Of a stretch of 64,000 nt of DNA, positions 26,544 to 35,289 are shown one piece after another. The stretch's first letter is position 1, and each line of letters opens with the position of its first letter. The stretch comes from an uncultured Oscillospiraceae bacterium (lineage in GTDB: Bacteria; Bacillota; Clostridia; Oscillospirales; Acutalibacteraceae). The notes beneath the pieces were generated by a model, which was not told the DNA's origin, did not search any database, and was given only the letters and a program-made list of their open reading frames with translations. The stretch covers positions 1 through 64,000 of the forward strand of contig UQWL01000013.1 in NCBI GenBank assembly GCA_900544715.1, written 5' to 3'. Both the position numbers and the translations under genes were made by a program.

Positions 26544-26972
26544 TTAACCGATGACTGCGAGCACGTCGTCTGTCGAAACGGTGCTGCCCTTGGAAACGAG
26601 AACCTGCTTGACGGTGCCGTCGGCAGGGGAGACGATATCGTTTTCCATCTTCATGGCTTCCAGGATGAACAGCACGTCGCCGGCCTTGACCGCCTGGCCA
26701 ACCGATGCTTTCACATCCAAAATCGTGCCGGGCATCGGGCAAACGGCGTTTGTGCCTTCCACTGGGGCGGCAGGTGCTGCGGGGGCTGCGGTCGGAGCGG
26801 CAGCGGGTGCCGTGGGAGCAGCAGGTGTGGCAACAGGGGCGGGAGCAGCCGCGGGAGCAGCGGCCACCGGAGCGGCGGCTATGGGGGCAGCCATAACGCT
26901 ATTGACAACGGCCTGGCCCTCTTCCACTTCGATCTCATATTTTTTACCGTTTAATGTGACCATGTATTTCAT
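26544..26972 (-). CDS. Biotin carrier subunit of the Na+ decarboxylase
   Basis: A 142-aa biotinyl carrier protein. A short N-terminal strand pair (1-28) is followed by an Ala/Pro-rich flexible linker (about 29-72) and a biotinyl domain (73-142) with the EAMKMEND motif, in which K108 is the expected biotinylation site. It shuttles carboxybiotin between the alpha and beta subunits. Having the carrier as a separate polypeptide, not fused to the alpha subunit, is the layout of clostridial glutaconyl/methylmalonyl-type complexes. Confidence 0.94.
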   Translation of the reverse strand: MKYMVTLNGKKYEIEVEEGQAVVNSVMAAPIAAAPVAAAPAAAPAPVATPAAPTAPAAAPTAAPAAPAAPVEGTNAVCPMPGTILDVKASVGQAVKAGDVLFILEAMKMENDIVSPADGTVKQVLVSKGSTVSTDDVLAVIG

Positions 26973-26987
26973 TTTGAGTTCCTCCTC

Positions 26988-27455
26988 TTAGTCAATCTCT
27001 TTTATCGATTTGATGATGAGCCTGTCGGTCGGGATGCCAGTCTTGTCGCTGATGATTGCCAGAAGCACCGCTTGTGTTTTGCTGTCCACGGTAACCTGGC
27101 GGATGGATTGAAAATGCAGCCGCTCGAGCGGGATGCCGGTCTGGTCGCTGACGATCGCCATCAGCATGGCGGCAGTCTGCTCATCCGTATCGACGAGCAG
27201 GATTCCGTTTTCAGTCACTGCTGCGGGAGCCGCCACAGCGGCGGGTGCGGCCTGGATGGGGATGACCGGCGGCGCTTCCACCGGCTGCGCGGCGGCTTTA
27301 TTGTCGCGCGCGCCCTTGTGTTCCAAAAGCCGGATCGCCTTGGAGAGCAGCATGATGATAACGGCCAGGAGTGCAAGCTCGATTAAAACAACTGCAATCC
27401 CCACGAGCGCGATCAAGAGGGAATCCCCAATTGTAATGGTCTGGTTTGCCAGCAT
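26988..27455 (-). CDS. OadG-like small membrane subunit of the Na+ decarboxylase
   Basis: A 155-aa protein with one N-terminal membrane helix (about 10-38), an Ala/Pro-rich linker (about 55-80) and a C-terminal part that contains two similar segments, each with DxTGIP and an LxxxSI tail. The N-terminal half fits the gamma/delta subunits (OadG, GcdD, MmdD), which hold the complex together at the membrane. The duplicated C-terminal part is unusual for OadG. The gene lies between alpha and the biotin carrier. Confidence 0.8.
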   Translation of the reverse strand: MLANQTITIGDSLLIALVGIAVVLIELALLAVIIMLLSKAIRLLEHKGARDNKAAAQPVEAPPVIPIQAAPAAVAAPAAVTENGILLVDTDEQTAAMLMAIVSDQTGIPLERLHFQSIRQVTVDSKTQAVLLAIISDKTGIPTDRLIIKSIKEID

Positions 27456-27473
27456 AGGGCATTAGCCTCCTTA

Positions 27474-28853
27474 TCAGTCAATTTGCTCGATGGAATAGGA
27501 GAAGGTGTTCTTTTCGCGTATTTCGCGATTGTCAAAGAACTTTTCCGCCTGCGCGGGGAATGCGATATAGGAGAGAACATCCTCATCGGATTTGGCACGC
27601 TCGCCGAGCTCGGCCTTTGCCTTTTCAAAACCGGGCTCCAGCAGGTCGGCATAGCGCACGGTAACAGGCTTTTCATCGCCGAGGATTTTTTCCTGGATTT
27701 CCTTGTTGATCTCGCCGGGAGCGCGACCGTATTCGCCGTGCAGATAGGCCTTGATCTCCTTGGATACATTTTTATACCGCTCGCCCGCAAGCACGTTTGC
27801 CGTTGCCTGCACGCCCACCATCTGGCTCATTGGCGTGACCAGCGGCGGGTAGCCGAGATCCTTGCGCACGCGAGGCACTTCCGCGAGCACTTCATCGAGC
27901 TTATCGAGCGCTTTCTGCGCGGTCAGCTGAGCGACAAGGTTGGAGAGCATGCCACCGGGCACCTGATAAACCAGCGCGTCTGTCTCTGTGGAAAGCACCA
28001 CGGGGTTTAAAAGGCCGCTTTCCAGCGCCTGTGCGCGGATTGGCTTGAAGAAATCGTTGATTTCCTTGAGCTTTTTATCGTTGAGTGATACCTCATAGCC
28101 CTCCTGGCGCAGCGCATAGGCGAGCGTTTCCGTGGCGGGCTGGGCTGTGCCGCCTGAGAAGCAGGAGATAGCGGTGTCGATCACATCCGCACCGGCCTCC
28201 ACAGCCTTTTGCAGCGTCAGCGGGCCGAGGCCCGTGGTGCAGTGGGTATGCACGACGATTGGAACCTTTACATTCTCTTTGAGTGCCTTTACGAGGTCGT
28301 AGCCCTCCTGCGGGCCCATGATGCCAGCCATATCTTTGATGCAGATGGACTGCACGCCCATCTTCTCCATCTCTCTGGCCATTTTGACGTAGGCGTCCAG
28401 CGTGTGGATGGGGCTGATCGTGAAGCAGATCGTGCCGCTCGCGTGCGCGCCGGCCTTGAGCGTTTCATCCACGGCAACCTCGATGTTGCGCAAATCGTTG
28501 AGCGCATCGAAGATGCGGATGATGTCAATGCCGTTTTCCACGCTTTTACGCACGAATTTGCGCACGACGTCATCCGGATAATGCTTGTAGCCCAGCAGGT
28601 TTTGGCCCCGGAGGAGCATTTGCAGCTTGGTGTTCGGGCAGGCTTCCCGGATGGTGCGCAGCCGTTCCCACGGATCCTCGCCCAGATAGCGAAGGCAGGA
28701 GTCGAATGTGGCGCCGCCCCAGCACTCAAGGGAATAGTAGCCGGCTTCGTCGAGTTTGCCGAGGATTGGCTTGAACTCAGAAAGCGGCATACGCGTTGCG
28801 ATCAGGGACTGATTCGCGTCGCGCAGAACCGTTTCGGTAAACTGTACTTTCAT
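27474..28853 (-). CDS. oadA: Oxaloacetate decarboxylase-type carboxyltransferase, alpha subunit
   Basis: A carboxyltransferase of the PYC/OadA family, 459 aa. It moves the carboxyl group from oxaloacetate (or a close substrate) to biotin. The TIM-barrel holds the metal/substrate motif RDANQSL (11-17), the carboxylatable lysine in IKDMAG (K173) and the metal-binding HTHCTTG (H202, H204). The C-terminal biotin domain of longer OadA proteins is absent and encoded separately. The ATG at 28853 has GGAGG eight bases upstream; the frame stays open to 29006 but that extension is unlike the family. Substrate is inferred from the family. Confidence 0.93.
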   Translation of the reverse strand: MKVQFTETVLRDANQSLIATRMPLSEFKPILGKLDEAGYYSLECWGGATFDSCLRYLGEDPWERLRTIREACPNTKLQMLLRGQNLLGYKHYPDDVVRKFVRKSVENGIDIIRIFDALNDLRNIEVAVDETLKAGAHASGTICFTISPIHTLDAYVKMAREMEKMGVQSICIKDMAGIMGPQEGYDLVKALKENVKVPIVVHTHCTTGLGPLTLQKAVEAGADVIDTAISCFSGGTAQPATETLAYALRQEGYEVSLNDKKLKEINDFFKPIRAQALESGLLNPVVLSTETDALVYQVPGGMLSNLVAQLTAQKALDKLDEVLAEVPRVRKDLGYPPLVTPMSQMVGVQATANVLAGERYKNVSKEIKAYLHGEYGRAPGEINKEIQEKILGDEKPVTVRYADLLEPGFEKAKAELGERAKSDEDVLSYIAFPAQAEKFFDNREIREKNTFSYSIEQID

Positions 28854-29198
28854 TTTGTAACCTCCATACGTCCCAGATAAAAAGTAACGGCAGGCTCGCA
28901 AGGAGGGGCAAAGCCCGCAATTCCTGTGGAAACTGCCATTATGGGGCGGCAAACGTCCTGCCTGATCAGAACCAGACGATGAGAGACCAGCCCCAAACTG
29001 ACCCATTCTATTTTATCCGAAATGCGGGCAATTTAATTGCGGATTTCAAAAAATAAGGAAATGATTGTTAAATCCTTAACCAATGTTTTTTGGAAATTTG
29101 CGGCGGTTTTTGGTGGAGTTGATAAAAGGGGAGTGAAAACGGGCAGAAGCGCTTTGTTTAGCTGCATGAGGCGGATGATTTTTTTGCCAGACAGGCCG
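28854..29198. other. Gene-free leader upstream of oadA
   Basis: No gene seen. On the minus strand the region from about 29010 to 28870 can fold (ggggctgg with gccgcccc, and gggctttgcccc). A TAAAAT/TAGAAT pair near 29010-29020 could be a -10 element, without a convincing -35. No known riboswitch class was recognised. Confidence 0.4.
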
Positions 29199-29245
29199 GA
29201 AAAATAGAATCGCCGCGCTGGAAACCAATGTTTCCGGCGCGGCGG
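29199..29245 (-). terminator. Terminator after the 120-aa membrane protein gene
   Basis: The stem gccgcgctggaaa with tttccggcgcggc (29212-29244) contains one G-T pair and is followed on the minus strand by a T-rich stretch. Confidence 0.75.
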
Positions 29246-29259
29246 CAGTTCGGCTGGTT

Positions 29260-29622
29260 TTATTGTTGCGTTTGGTCAGGGTTCGGCGTTTCCGGCGCTG
29301 TTCCGGCATTCGGCCCGGACGGCTTCGGATCGGACGGAGCGCCCAGCAGCGCAATCAGCCGGGCGTTCTGCGCTTTCAGCTCGGCGAGTTGTTCCCGTAT
29401 TTCATGGAGCTGGCTTTCGGTCTGAATAGCGCGTAGCTCGTGCTTTTCTTCTCTCGCGGTCCAGCCGAAGCCATAATACAAAACGGCCAGGAGAATGGGT
29501 GCGGTGCCGATCGCGGCGCCGAAGATGGATTCGCTGATTGATAGGCCAATGAGAAAAGAAAAAACAAAAACAAGTATAGCTGTAAGCAAAAAAGCGAACG
29601 TAAATCGCATGCCTTTCAGCAT
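29260..29622 (-). CDS. Small membrane protein with coiled coil, unknown function
   Basis: A 120-aa protein of unknown family. Two membrane helices lie at about 7-27 and 31-50, followed by a charged coiled coil (about 57-92, with heptad-like Leu spacing) and a Pro/Gln-rich tail. It resembles clostridial proteins annotated only as hypothetical. The ATG at 29622 follows GGGGGA at nine bases. It is a single gene with its own terminator, downstream of the pseudogene. Confidence 0.7.
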   Translation of the reverse strand: MLKGMRFTFAFLLTAILVFVFSFLIGLSISESIFGAAIGTAPILLAVLYYGFGWTAREEKHELRAIQTESQLHEIREQLAELKAQNARLIALLGAPSDPKPSGPNAGTAPETPNPDQTQQ

Positions 29623-29646
29623 TTCAGCACATCCCCCTTTGTTATA

Positions 29647-30389
29647 TTAAGATACTTTGCATGGTAATCCGTAGTAGGTTGTACCGATACTCGGTGCCAG
29701 TGAGAAGGTAACACCAGGATATTTTCCTCCCGTTGACCAGCTAAAGGAAAGATCAGATGAAATGCGTAAACGGGTATGCGCGTATTTTAAAGTAATATGA
29801 AAAGAATTGGTACTGTTGTTTTTTGATTCCCCAAGGCCACAGATTGTAATTTGGAAGCGTATATAAATAATTTGACCGCCTGATAAAACGGCATCTGACG
29901 GTAGATGAAATTTGTAATAAAAACCGTCGTGGAAACGCTCAACCGTATGGGCATCCCATTCTTCCGACTCACTTCTCTGGTAAGTTTTATTCGTTGCGGC
30001 ATAGCGCTCCGTATAATCCGCTGTCCAAAAGATCCGTAGTAATGCCTCGTTCCGTTGACTGTGTGCATATATGTATGCCCATTCTCACATAACCGTCGTA
30101 GCTGGATGGCGGTTCTTCCGTACCGCCGTAATCTTCGCTAGGGGCGCGCAGCTGGCGGTTTTGTTTTGAGGCTTCTTCCATGACGGCAAGCTCAAAAGAT
30201 TCTTTTCATTTGTATTTTCTGACCGGATGGCGTCTCTTTGATATACTGCGTTATTACTTCAAATGCAGAGCCGCCCTCCATCGCATCCAGAATCGCTTCA
30301 AAGGCCGGGTCGTTTTCCCGTGTAAAGCCTGTCTCCTTCAAGATCTGCCGGTTCGTTTCCCATCTGATAATCGTTTGGGCAATCGGAAT
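29647..30389 (-). pseudogene. Frameshifted gene of unknown family
   Basis: Three successive minus-strand frames join into one plausible protein of about 245 residues. The first runs from about 30389 and includes RWETNRQILKETGF. The second, near 30205-30090, includes FELAVMEEASKQNRQL. The third runs from about 30090 to the stop at 29647 and includes WTADYTERYAATNKTY and LSFSWSTGGKYPG. Each junction is explained by one extra A (in an A4 run near 30205 and an AA near 30083). No ATG opens the first part; an ATT follows AAGGA. No signal peptide or family was recognised. The two lesions suggest decay, unless they are assembly errors. Confidence 0.72.
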
Positions 30390-30539
30390 GATATTCCTTA
30401 TATTGCAATTATATCACAAAAATAAAATGATTGATATTGACAGATTGATTAAAATTTACAATATTATTTTGCAATATGTTCTAAATAAATACTTGCAATA
30501 TAAAAAATTCCTGAAATGAATGAAGGGCTATTTGTGAAA

Positions 30540-31277
30540 TCATTTTATTGATAAAATTTTATTCAAATTCTCCAAACTTACCCGCAAACAATCAAACGGG
30601 TCACGTGGGCAGGTATCCTGCTCAATGGCAATATATTGCACGCCGCTTTCCCGGCAGGCGTGATATGCCTCCCGAAGATTCAGGTTACCGCAGCCGATTT
30701 CCGCGAAGGTGGGCGTATTGTCTATGACCGCATAATCTTTAAAATGGCAAACCTTCATGCGCCCGGCAACACGGCGGATATACTCCGCAGGATTGACGCC
30801 GCCGTATTGGAGCCAGTAGGTATCGAGGATGAAGCCGAACTCTTTTTCGTTGGAATCCTCTATCAGCATGTCGAGCCCAAGCCGGCCGTTTGCAAAGCGC
30901 TCCAGCTCAAAGGCGTGGTTGTGGTAGGCAAAGTGCAGCCCGGCCGCCGCGAGCTGCTTGGCGATTTCGCCCATTTCCTTTAAAAAGGCCGAAAAGCCTT
31001 CCGCCGAGCCGTGGAATTCGTTGGGCATGTAGCCGAGCCCGACCGTATCGCAGTGCAGGAGCTGATGCTCCGCGATTAGGGAGTCCAGGTCGTTTTGCAT
31101 CCGCTCCCAGGGGCTGTGCGTGATGCACACGTCGAGCTCGAGCTCCGCCACCAGCGCGGCAAGGCGCTCCGGCTCAATGGGGCCGAAGGCGGAAATCTGG
31201 ATCGCATCAAAGCCGATTGTTTTGATTTTGCGCAGCGTCAATTCAATCGCCTCCGGGGTTTTGGTGAAGTCCCGCAC
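30540..31277 (-). CDS. Sugar phosphate isomerase/epimerase (AP-endonuclease-2-type TIM barrel)
   Basis: A xylose-isomerase-like TIM-barrel protein with metal-binding-type motifs THSPWE, YHNHAFELE, LDTYWLQ, VCHFKDY and a final IEQD. Such proteins are sugar isomerases, epimerases or inositol-pathway enzymes; the substrate is unknown. The coordinates use the GTG at 31277 (245 aa), but this cuts the first beta strand. The upstream in-frame codons read AAQLYTVRDF, the typical family N-terminus, and AGGAGG lies seven bases before an ATC codon at 31325. The true start is therefore probably near 31325 on a non-standard codon. It is divergent from the DUF4091 gene. Confidence 0.88.
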   Translation of the reverse strand: MRDFTKTPEAIELTLRKIKTIGFDAIQISAFGPIEPERLAALVAELELDVCITHSPWERMQNDLDSLIAEHQLLHCDTVGLGYMPNEFHGSAEGFSAFLKEMGEIAKQLAAAGLHFAYHNHAFELERFANGRLGLDMLIEDSNEKEFGFILDTYWLQYGGVNPAEYIRRVAGRMKVCHFKDYAVIDNTPTFAEIGCGNLNLREAYHACRESGVQYIAIEQDTCPRDPFDCLRVSLENLNKILSIK

Positions 31278-31345
31278 GGTATAGAGCTGCGCCGCGGGGT
31301 GGATGCTGTCGGTTTGTGGATTGATGGGAAGGCCTCCTGTTCCTA

Positions 31346-31374
31346 TTGCTCGCCAGTCTATTTTTCTATATAAT
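31346..31374 (+). promoter_or_regulatory. Promoter of the DUF4091 gene
   Basis: TTGCTC (31346-31351) and TATAAT (31369-31374) are 17 bp apart, about 110 bp before the coding start. Confidence 0.7.
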
Positions 31375-31482
31375 ACAGGGAAAGTGGAAAAAGGGGAAGG
31401 TTTTAGCAGGATTTATGGAAGAAATTACGAAAAAGCCTTCTCAAACGCATCAAAACCGATATGAATGGAAAGGGTGTGCCCT

Positions 31483-33165
31483 ATGGCTGCCAAACTGAAT
31501 ACCAGAATCATCTCCTCTCTCGAAAAATGCTTCCATGATGAAGCAATCTCCGATCATCCGCGCCTGAAAAAGGCCTCCATGCTGAGAAATGAACAATATT
31601 CCTTCCAGCTCGCCATGCAGCTCCGGGATCGGGCCTGCACGGATAAAAAGGAGGTTTACCTCCATGTAAAATCCGCACTGGCGGCGTATTTGGAGATCAA
31701 GCTGGTGCGGGAGGTGCCCTCCATGTTCCCCTGTTATGGGGATGCCCGCGGGCGAGAGTACCTGCGCCGCAAGCCGGGGCTCTATCCGGATTTGTTGGAG
31801 CCGCTGGCAGAAGGCCGGGAGATTCCGCTCATGCCGGGCCAGCTGTGCAGCCTTTGGTTCACAGTGGCGCCGCGCGCGGAAATACCCACCGGCGCGCAGA
31901 GAATCGAACTGGAGCTATCAGATGAAAACGGTACGGTGCTCGCCCGGGAGACGCTGACGCTCACGGTGATCGAGGCAGACCTGCCTGCACAGGGGCTCAC
32001 CTTTACACAGTGGTTTCACAGCGACTGCCTGGCCGTTTATTATGGCGTGCCCGTGTTCAGCGAGCGGCATTGGGAAATCATTGAAAACTTTTTGCGCACC
32101 GCGCGCCGCTATGGGATGAATATGGTGCTCACGCCGGTGTTTACCCCGCCGCTGGATACAGCGGTCGGCACGGAGCGCCCCACGGTGCAGTTGGTCGATG
32201 TGGCGGTAGAGGGCGGGAAATACCGCTTTGGTTTTGAGAAGCTGGATCGCTGGGTGAATCTGTGCCTGCGGCTGGGGTTTGAGCAGTTTGAAATTTCCCA
32301 CTTCTTTACGCAATGGGGCGCGGCGCACGCGCCGAAGGTGATTGCTCAGATGGAGGGGCAGACAAAGCGCATTTTTGGCTGGGAAACAGAGGCGGCAGGG
32401 GAAGCATACGCCTCCTTTTTACATGCGTTTCTAGGCGCGCTGATTCCGCATTTGAAGAAGCTGGGGGTAGATAGACGCTGCCGCTTCCATATTTCCGACG
32501 AGCCGTCGGAGGATAGCCTCGGCAACTATCAGGCCGCGAAGCAGATTGTGGAGGAGCAGCTGAAAGGCTACCCGATTATGGATGCGCTTTCCAGCTACGA
32601 ATTTTACAGGCAGGGGGTATCCGCCTGTCCAATCCCGGCAAACGACCACATCGAGCCTTTCCTCAAGCACCGTGTGCCGCATTTGTGGACGTATTATTGC
32701 TGCGGGCAGTCGAATGGCGTGAGCAACCGCTTTTTATCGATGCCGTCTGCGAATAACCGCATCATTGGAACGCAGCTTTACAAATATCACATCGAAGGGT
32801 TTCTCCATTGGGGCTATAATTTTTATTTTTCACAGCTGTCCCGCCATGCGGTCAATCCATTTTTTGTGACGGACGGCGATGGTATGGTGCCGTCGGGCGA
32901 TGCGTTTTCCGTTTATCCTGCGCCGGACGGGACGGCGTGGGAATCGCTGCGGCTGGTTGTGTTTCATGAGGCGCTACAGGATCAGCGCGCGCTGGAGCTG
33001 TGTGAATCGCTCTATGGGCGAGCGTTTGTGATGCGTTTGCTGGAGGGCGGCCTGCATGGGCGGATCACCTTCCGCCATTATCCGCGCAGGGCGGCGTTTC
33101 TCCTCCGGCTGCGCGAGCGGGTCAATGCGGCGATTGCAGCAAGGCAGGAGAAGGCGGAGGCATAA
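31483..33165 (+). CDS. DUF4091 domain protein, glycoside hydrolase-like
   Basis: A 560-aa cytoplasmic protein; no signal peptide is visible. An N-terminal beta-sandwich-like region (1-165) precedes a TIM-barrel-like region. Motifs include LTFTQWFHSDC, the tract RRYGMNMVLTPVF, FHISDEPSEDSLGNY (an acidic pair typical of DUF4091 catalytic centres) and LWTYYCCGQ. The family is thought to cleave or recognise sugars, but no activity is assigned here. The ATG at 31483 has AAAGGG about ten bases upstream; an in-frame ATG at 31465 is possible. The divergent isomerase suggests a sugar-related role. Confidence 0.82.
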   Translation: MAAKLNTRIISSLEKCFHDEAISDHPRLKKASMLRNEQYSFQLAMQLRDRACTDKKEVYLHVKSALAAYLEIKLVREVPSMFPCYGDARGREYLRRKPGLYPDLLEPLAEGREIPLMPGQLCSLWFTVAPRAEIPTGAQRIELELSDENGTVLARETLTLTVIEADLPAQGLTFTQWFHSDCLAVYYGVPVFSERHWEIIENFLRTARRYGMNMVLTPVFTPPLDTAVGTERPTVQLVDVAVEGGKYRFGFEKLDRWVNLCLRLGFEQFEISHFFTQWGAAHAPKVIAQMEGQTKRIFGWETEAAGEAYASFLHAFLGALIPHLKKLGVDRRCRFHISDEPSEDSLGNYQAAKQIVEEQLKGYPIMDALSSYEFYRQGVSACPIPANDHIEPFLKHRVPHLWTYYCCGQSNGVSNRFLSMPSANNRIIGTQLYKYHIEGFLHWGYNFYFSQLSRHAVNPFFVTDGDGMVPSGDAFSVYPAPDGTAWESLRLVVFHEALQDQRALELCESLYGRAFVMRLLEGGLHGRITFRHYPRRAAFLLRLRERVNAAIAARQEKAEA

Positions 33166-33264
33166 CCCGAAATTCATAAAGCATGAAAAGATTGTAAAAA
33201 AATAGAAATGAGACATGCAAAATATATTATTTTGGAGGAAAAAACGTTTTGTTTTTAGGTATGG

Positions 33265-33293
33265 TTGACATGCATGCCCTTCTTGTGTACAAT
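33265..33293 (+). promoter_or_regulatory. Promoter of the leucine-rich-repeat gene
   Basis: TTGACA (33265-33270) and TACAAT (33288-33293) are 17 bp apart, about 75 bp before the start; the best sigma-A match in the window. Confidence 0.8.
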
Positions 33294-33366
33294 AAAAACG
33301 ATGATTTGGCGGAAGGGGAGACACGATTCTTTTGCCAGATGCAATGAATCTGAAAGGATGAAAAAA

Positions 33367-34188
33367 ATGAAGAAAACCAGAAAAATGCTTAGCCTGATTT
33401 TGGCGGTCGTGATGCTGTGCTCTGTTTTCGCTGCCGCAACGAGCGCCTTCGCAGCAAACTCAGGCCCGTATTCCTATGAGCTGATTAATGATGGCAAGGA
33501 GGTTAAGATCACTGCCTATAATGAGAATAAGGCGATCTTGTCCATCCCTTCCAGGATTGCGGGTAAGCCCGTCACCGTGATCGGTTCCTATGCGTTCAGC
33601 CGGATTGGGCGGTTGCAAAACGTATACCTGCCACTGACGGTGAAAACCATTGAGGACCATGCGTTTTATGAGAGCAACCGGATTACCGGCCTGACAATTC
33701 CCTCCAACGTGAGAACAATCGGCGACTATGCGTTCGCGGGCTGCAACAGGCTCGAGTGGGTTTCCATCCTCAACGGCACACAGTCCATCGGCAACTACGC
33801 ATTCAGCGGCTGCGGCCGCCTGGGGAGCATTAAGCTGCCGAAGAGCGTGCGCACGGTTGGCGACTATGCGTTCAGCAACTGCAGCCGCCTGGTGAGCGCC
33901 AGCATGAAGGGCGTTGCCACCATCGGCGCGGGTGCGTTTTCCGCCTGCAACCGGCTGGAGAAGGTGCACTTCCCCAAAACACTTACGAGCATTGGCGACC
34001 GCGCTTTTTGGGGCGACGTTCGCCTGATGAAGGTCTATTTTGACGGCAACGCGCCAGAGCTTGGCAGCAATGTTTTCTCGATGATTGAAAACAATGCGAA
34101 GCTCTATCATAAGTCCGGCAACAACACCTTCCAGGGCGGCGAATGGGAGCGCTTCCAGGAGAAAACCTTCCTTGTCTGCCTGTTCTAA
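33367..34188 (+). CDS. Secreted leucine-rich-repeat (BspA-type) protein
   Basis: A 273-aa exported protein with a signal peptide (cleavage near AFA|ANS, about residue 28-30). A short N-terminal domain follows, then at least six BspA/TpLRR repeats of about 23 residues carrying the unit IGDYAFAGCNRL (for example TIGDYAF, SIGNYAF, TVGDYAF, TIGAGAF, SIGDRAF). Such repeats mediate adhesion or protein binding. There is no LPXTG motif, cell-wall-binding repeat or transmembrane anchor, so it should be released. The ATG at 33367 is chosen over 33358 because GAAAGGA is then eight bases away. Confidence 0.9.
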   Translation: MKKTRKMLSLILAVVMLCSVFAAATSAFAANSGPYSYELINDGKEVKITAYNENKAILSIPSRIAGKPVTVIGSYAFSRIGRLQNVYLPLTVKTIEDHAFYESNRITGLTIPSNVRTIGDYAFAGCNRLEWVSILNGTQSIGNYAFSGCGRLGSIKLPKSVRTVGDYAFSNCSRLVSASMKGVATIGAGAFSACNRLEKVHFPKTLTSIGDRAFWGDVRLMKVYFDGNAPELGSNVFSMIENNAKLYHKSGNNTFQGGEWERFQEKTFLVCLF

Positions 34189-34205
34189 TCTTCCAGCATG
34201 ATAGA

Positions 34206-34247
34206 AGCCCTGTGCACCGGCAAAGAGTGGTGTGCAGGGCTTTTTTG
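34206..34247 (+). terminator. Intrinsic terminator after the LRR gene
   Basis: Stem agccctgtgcacc with ggtgtgcagggct (two wobble pairs) is followed by six T residues. Beyond it, 34430-34475 holds a hairpin (gggcaag...cttgccc) with no T run; nothing else is seen before 34512. Confidence 0.88.
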
Positions 34248-34511
34248 ATTCCATAAAGGGGCTTGGCCTGCGCCGGCAACCGGCTTTTTTTCACAGGCCG
34301 GGGGATGCCAAAGGTTGGGCCTGCCACGTTTGGAAGCTTTCGTATGAGGTGTGAGAATGGCTCTTGGGAGGCGCGCTTTCCACTGGGCGGGCGGAATGGC
34401 CGGCTGCCGGATCAACGAAGCATAACGGGCAAGCGTGCCCCCCATGTGGGGAAACACACTTGCCCGCTGCCTTTCGTTTTGAAATGACAGCGGTGAAAAT
34501 CCAGGCCGCCG

Positions 34512-35066
34512 TTATGCAGCGTTGGTTTGGCTGGCCGTTGCTTCGGTGCTGCCCGGGCTGGATTCCGGAGTAGTTTGCTGGTTGGAGGTATCCGTGGGGC
34601 AGTCAAAACCGTGCATAAAGCCGTTGAGCTCCACAGAGCAGACGTCCCCGCCGATCACCTGCCCCTCATAGACAAGCAGATTTGCATGGATACAGCCGCT
34701 GTCCGCCGCATACCCAGGGTAATTTTTGATCGCATAGGTCCATCGTTTCACCCGTTTGCCCTGGTATTTCATCAGGTCAAAGCCCTGTGCCTTCTGGATC
34801 GCATTGTATTTTTCATAAACCTCATCAAATTCCGGCGGGATGATGACTTCCGCAACCTCCACCGGGTCTTCATCGAAGCTCCATCCGAATTGTGACAGGA
34901 ACGCAACGCGTTGCTCTGCGTTTTCCGCCTTGATATTCAGCACGCTGTCGGCCTCTGCCGGCTGGTGGAGACGTGTCACGAGAAGCATGGCGAGCACAAG
35001 CAGAACGACGAGCAGAACCAGAATGACCATTTTAATTCTTGAAGATTTTACAGAGTATACAAACAT
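34512..35066 (-). CDS. DUF4830 domain membrane-anchored protein
   Basis: A 184-aa protein with one membrane helix (about 12-34) and an extracytoplasmic domain. The features fit DUF4830: LSQFGWSFDEDPVEVAEVII, the segment YEKYNAIQKAQGFDLMKY, YAIKNYPGY, and IGGDVCSVELNGFMHGF near the end. A Thr/Ser/Gln-rich tail closes it. Function is unknown; similar proteins are common in clostridial genomes. The ATG at 35066 has GAGGTGG upstream; the longer frame to 35309 has no family similarity and runs into the V-ATPase promoter region. Confidence 0.82.
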   Translation of the reverse strand: MFVYSVKSSRIKMVILVLLVVLLVLAMLLVTRLHQPAEADSVLNIKAENAEQRVAFLSQFGWSFDEDPVEVAEVIIPPEFDEVYEKYNAIQKAQGFDLMKYQGKRVKRWTYAIKNYPGYAADSGCIHANLLVYEGQVIGGDVCSVELNGFMHGFDCPTDTSNQQTTPESSPGSTEATASQTNAA

Positions 35067-35203
35067 GTCAACCACCTCACAAATCTTTATGCGCAGCCGG
35101 GGGATTTCATGCGTCCCTGAAATGTGACATCGACAATTCATATAGAAAAGTTTTTCAAACTTGAATTTTTTATGAAAACCTATAAAAGCTATTCGTAATG
35201 TGC

Positions 35204-35209
35204 TATAAT
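35204..35209 (+). promoter_or_regulatory. Extended -10 element of the V-ATPase operon
   Basis: TGCTATAAT (TATAAT at 35204-35209) lies 81 bp before the first V-ATPase gene. The -35 position (tataaa, 35181-35186) is poor, so the extended TG motif is probably important. Confidence 0.55.
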
Positions 35210-35289
35210 AATTTTCAAATTTCGGCCGTTCCAGGACTTGGAAGCAAAGAGGGATACAGAGCGGCTGTAAGCCGGCAGGAGGTGATACT

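Noticed and set aside
28854..29006. 51-codon extension of oadA
   Set aside because: No family similarity and the correct ribosome binding site precedes 28853; it is an open leader only.
29987..30181. Separate 64-aa gene
   Set aside because: Its frame continues sensibly into the neighbouring frames when single bases are removed, so it is part of the pseudogene.
34252..34505. Small open frames between the LRR and DUF4830 genes
   Set aside because: They are short, lie on both strands over a GC-rich hairpin and lack ribosome binding sites.
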